Positions 5,582 to 6,889 of a DNA stretch of 6,889 bases are shown here, one piece after another. Under the pieces are notes generated by a model. That model did not search any database and was not told where the DNA came from. It was given only the letters and a program-made list of their open reading frames with translations. The translations under genes and the position numbers were made by a program. The DNA is from an uncultured Collinsella sp. Lineage in GTDB: Bacteria > Actinomycetota > Coriobacteriia > Coriobacteriales > Coriobacteriaceae. The stretch spans positions 1 through 6,889 of the forward strand of contig CABUCA010000084.1 of the NCBI GenBank assembly GCA_902489965.1, in the 5' to 3' direction. The number at the start of each line of letters is the position of its first letter. Position 1 is the first letter of the stretch.

Positions 5582-6226
5582 ATGCATATCTACTCTGTCA
5601 ATGATCCCGAGTTCAAGCCCTATGGCAACGTTTGGGATGACGTTCCGTCCGAGCTCACGTCGCCCGTGCTCGAGGCGCTTTCTGCCACGCCCATTCCCGA
5701 GGGCAGCAAGTACGTAGCAAGTGCGCCGGAGCTCGAGGGCGTCAAGGATGCCGATAAACTGGGCTTTCTCATGTTTGGCGGTCGTCCCTTCCAGCTGGGC
5801 TGGTGCAACGGCCACAATACACGACTTAACTGCCTGGAGTATCATCGCGCCAGCGAATTCAACCTGGGCGCTCGCGACTTTATCCTGCTTGTGGCGCATC
5901 GCTGGGAGATCGAGGACGGCAAGCTCGACACCGCGTGCGTCAAGGCGTTCCGCGTGCCGGCGGGTACGGTTGTCGAGGTCTTCAACACTACGCTGCACTA
6001 CACGCCCTGCATGGTCGACGACGGCGGCTTCCAGGTGATGGTGGCGCTGCCGGCGGGCACCAACGGCCCACGCCCCGAGGCTGCATCCGACATGCCCGCG
6101 GCCGGCGATAGCTACTGCTACTGGAAGGCCGACAAGTGGGTCCTCTGCCACGCCGACAGCCCCAAGGCAGCCGAAGGCGGCTACGTAGGCCTCATCGGCA
6201 AGAACCTCGACATCACCGTGGACTAG
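5582..6226 (+). CDS. DUF4867-type protein of unknown function, possibly cupin-like
   Basis: A 214-residue soluble protein without signal peptide or membrane segment, which I recognise as resembling the DUF4867 family. No function is assigned here. The centre looks like a small beta-barrel (cupin-type) enzyme or binding protein: WCNGHNTRLNCLEYHRASEF at 74-93 holds a possible metal or substrate set (H78, E86, H88, E92), and FRVPAGTVVEVFNTTLHYTPC at 123-143 holds a second motif with H139. This spacing recalls ureidoglycolate-lyase-like and other sugar-acid cupins, which is inference only. The ATG at 5582 is chosen because AGGAG lies 5 bases before it; the in-frame GTG at 5576 overlaps that ribosome site. 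The gene is a single transcription unit with its own promoter. Operator-like sequences shared with the isomerase operon suggest that both respond to the same sugar, perhaps with this protein acting on sugar anomers or a side product. Confidence 0.75.
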   Translation: MHIYSVNDPEFKPYGNVWDDVPSELTSPVLEALSATPIPEGSKYVASAPELEGVKDADKLGFLMFGGRPFQLGWCNGHNTRLNCLEYHRASEFNLGARDFILLVAHRWEIEDGKLDTACVKAFRVPAGTVVEVFNTTLHYTPCMVDDGGFQVMVALPAGTNGPRPEAASDMPAAGDSYCYWKADKWVLCHADSPKAAEGGYVGLIGKNLDITVD

Positions 6227-6235
6227 AGCCTTCTT

Positions 6236-6290
6236 TCTCGATCTGTAACATCTAGCGGGCTAAATCGTCTCTACCTGTTACAGATCGAGA
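6236..6290. repeat. 15-bp-stem inverted repeat between convergent genes
   Basis: TCTCGATCTGTAACA at 6236-6250 is the exact reverse complement of 6276-6290, enclosing 25 bases that contain a small TAGC/GCTA hairpin (6253-6262). No T run follows on either strand, so it is not a standard intrinsic terminator, although it lies between the converging DUF4867 and ATPase genes and could protect 3' ends. It looks like a dispersed intergenic repeat. Confidence 0.7.
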
Positions 6291-6306
6291 CAAACGGGCC
6301 CAATCC

Positions 6307-6325
6307 GTCACAAAGGCGCCTGTCC
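6307..6325. repeat. Degraded relative of the operon palindrome
   Basis: GTCACAAAGGCGCCTGTCC resembles the left arm and centre of the palindrome at 3253-3287 (GTGACAAAGGGACCGTCC) with a few substitutions and one inserted base. The matching right arm is absent. The likeness is by eye and could be partly chance. Confidence 0.35.
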
Positions 6326-6341
6326 TCATCGTGGTGGCTGC

Positions 6342-6889
6342 CTAGAGCTGACTGCGCAGGTAGTCAGCCATATATGGAACAGCGAAACGCACGTAACCGC
6401 GGCGTGCCTGTTCGATAACGCCGGCGTCGATGAGGCGTCGGCGATACTTTTGCGCATAGTCGGGTGTGACTGACATGCGCTCGGCCACATTGGAGATGCG
6501 CGACACGCCGTCTTTGTCATCAGTCATTGCGTCGAGAAACGCGACGTCTTGGTCCGATAGCGCGGCGAGCGTCGTTTCACAAACATCGTTTTCGAAATCG
6601 GCCTTTGACGCTTCGATAGCTCCGTTGACTTGCTCTGGCGTTACGTATTCTCCTGCCTGGCAGCGATTGGCGATGTTGTAGCCGATGAGCTGCAGCATAT
6701 AGGGCGAACCTTGGGTTGCACGAGCGGCACAGAGGCGAAGATCGCCTGGAATATCAAGGTCGAGTTCTTCGAAAGCCCGCTGATAATATGCATCGACATC
6801 TCCGACTGAAAGCGGTTCGAGCGTGACTTTGCGTGCGCGGTTGAGAAATGTCAGTACGCGGTCGTTGAGCGTCGCGGAGACTGCTCCCG
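6342..6889 (-). CDS. AAA+ ATPase with C-terminal winged helix (C-terminal part, cut by the window edge)
   Basis: The frame is open from the stop at 6342 to the window edge, giving the last 181 residues; the start and the Walker A and B motifs lie beyond 6889. The methionine at 6698 is internal, since similarity continues upstream. The visible part begins in the lid of an AAA+ domain: RKVTLEPLSVGDVDAYYQRAFEEL, then the sensor-2-like ATQGSPYMLQLIGYNI. A winged-helix domain follows, starting at LSDQDVAFLDAM and ending in YAQKYRRRLIDAGVIEQARRG and a beta hairpin. This matches the stand-alone ATP-binding proteins with an Orc1/Cdc6-like or AAA_16-like core that are common in actinobacterial and archaeal genomes. 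Their role is mostly unknown; nucleic-acid binding is likely from the winged helix. It is convergent to the DUF4867 gene and has no evident link to the sugar operon. Confidence 0.75.
   Translation of the reverse strand, partial: GAVSATLNDRVLTFLNRARKVTLEPLSVGDVDAYYQRAFEELDLDIPGDLRLCAARATQGSPYMLQLIGYNIANRCQAGEYVTPEQVNGAIEASKADFENDVCETTLAALSDQDVAFLDAMTDDKDGVSRISNVAERMSVTPDYAQKYRRRLIDAGVIEQARRGYVRFAVPYMADYLRSQL

Noticed and set aside
6236..6290. Bidirectional intrinsic terminator
   Set aside because: The stem is good, but neither strand has a downstream run of T residues.
6342..6698. A complete 118-residue minus-strand gene starting at 6698
   Set aside because: The same frame is open to the window edge and upstream residues continue the AAA+ lid sequence, so the methionine is internal to a larger protein.
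1..6889. CRISPR arrays, tRNA or rRNA genes, insertion-sequence transposases
   Set aside because: No regularly spaced direct repeats, cloverleaf sequence, rRNA segment or transposase-like reading frame was seen on either strand.

Overview
The window is GC-rich throughout its coding parts (strong C/G preference at third positions), with AT-richer gaps that carry near-perfect palindromes. Gene content and the style of the intergenic palindromes suggest a gut actinobacterium of the class Coriobacteriia, most likely Collinsella or a close relative. This placement is inference; there is no rRNA or other phylogenetic marker here.

Layout. (1) 76-4796, plus strand: a tightly packed sugar-catabolism operon. 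It encodes an L-fucose/L-arabinose isomerase-like enzyme, the N-terminal and C-terminal subunits of a split transketolase, and, after a 56-base gap holding a perfect palindrome, an FGGY-family kinase with a glycerol-kinase-like pocket. (2) 4797-4948: an intergenic region with four mutually complementary segments that can fold in alternative ways, one of them a classical U-tract terminator. It probably also holds the luxS promoter. (3) 4949-5437: luxS (S-ribosylhomocysteine lyase), closed by an intrinsic terminator. (4) 5582-6226: a DUF4867-type protein with its own probable promoter and operator. (5) 6227-6341: a gap between convergent genes with a 15-bp-stem inverted repeat and a decayed relative of the operon palindrome. 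(6) 6342-6889, minus strand: the C-terminal part of an AAA+ ATPase with a winged-helix end, cut by the window edge.

How the genes may work together. An aldose-ketose isomerase, an FGGY kinase and a two-subunit transketolase are the enzyme classes of the transketolase-type D-apiose pathway (D-apiose to D-apulose, to D-apulose 4-phosphate, then ketol transfer to glyceraldehyde 3-phosphate giving dihydroxyacetone phosphate and xylulose 5-phosphate). The glycerol-kinase-like active site of the kinase suits a small branched substrate of this kind. This is the favoured reading, but sequence alone cannot prove the substrate; another pentose or an undescribed sugar is possible. No transporter or regulator lies in the window. 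Operator-like ACGAAACA, ACGAACA and TTTAC(T)GAACA elements occur upstream of both the isomerase gene and the DUF4867 gene, so the latter may belong to the same regulon although luxS lies between them.
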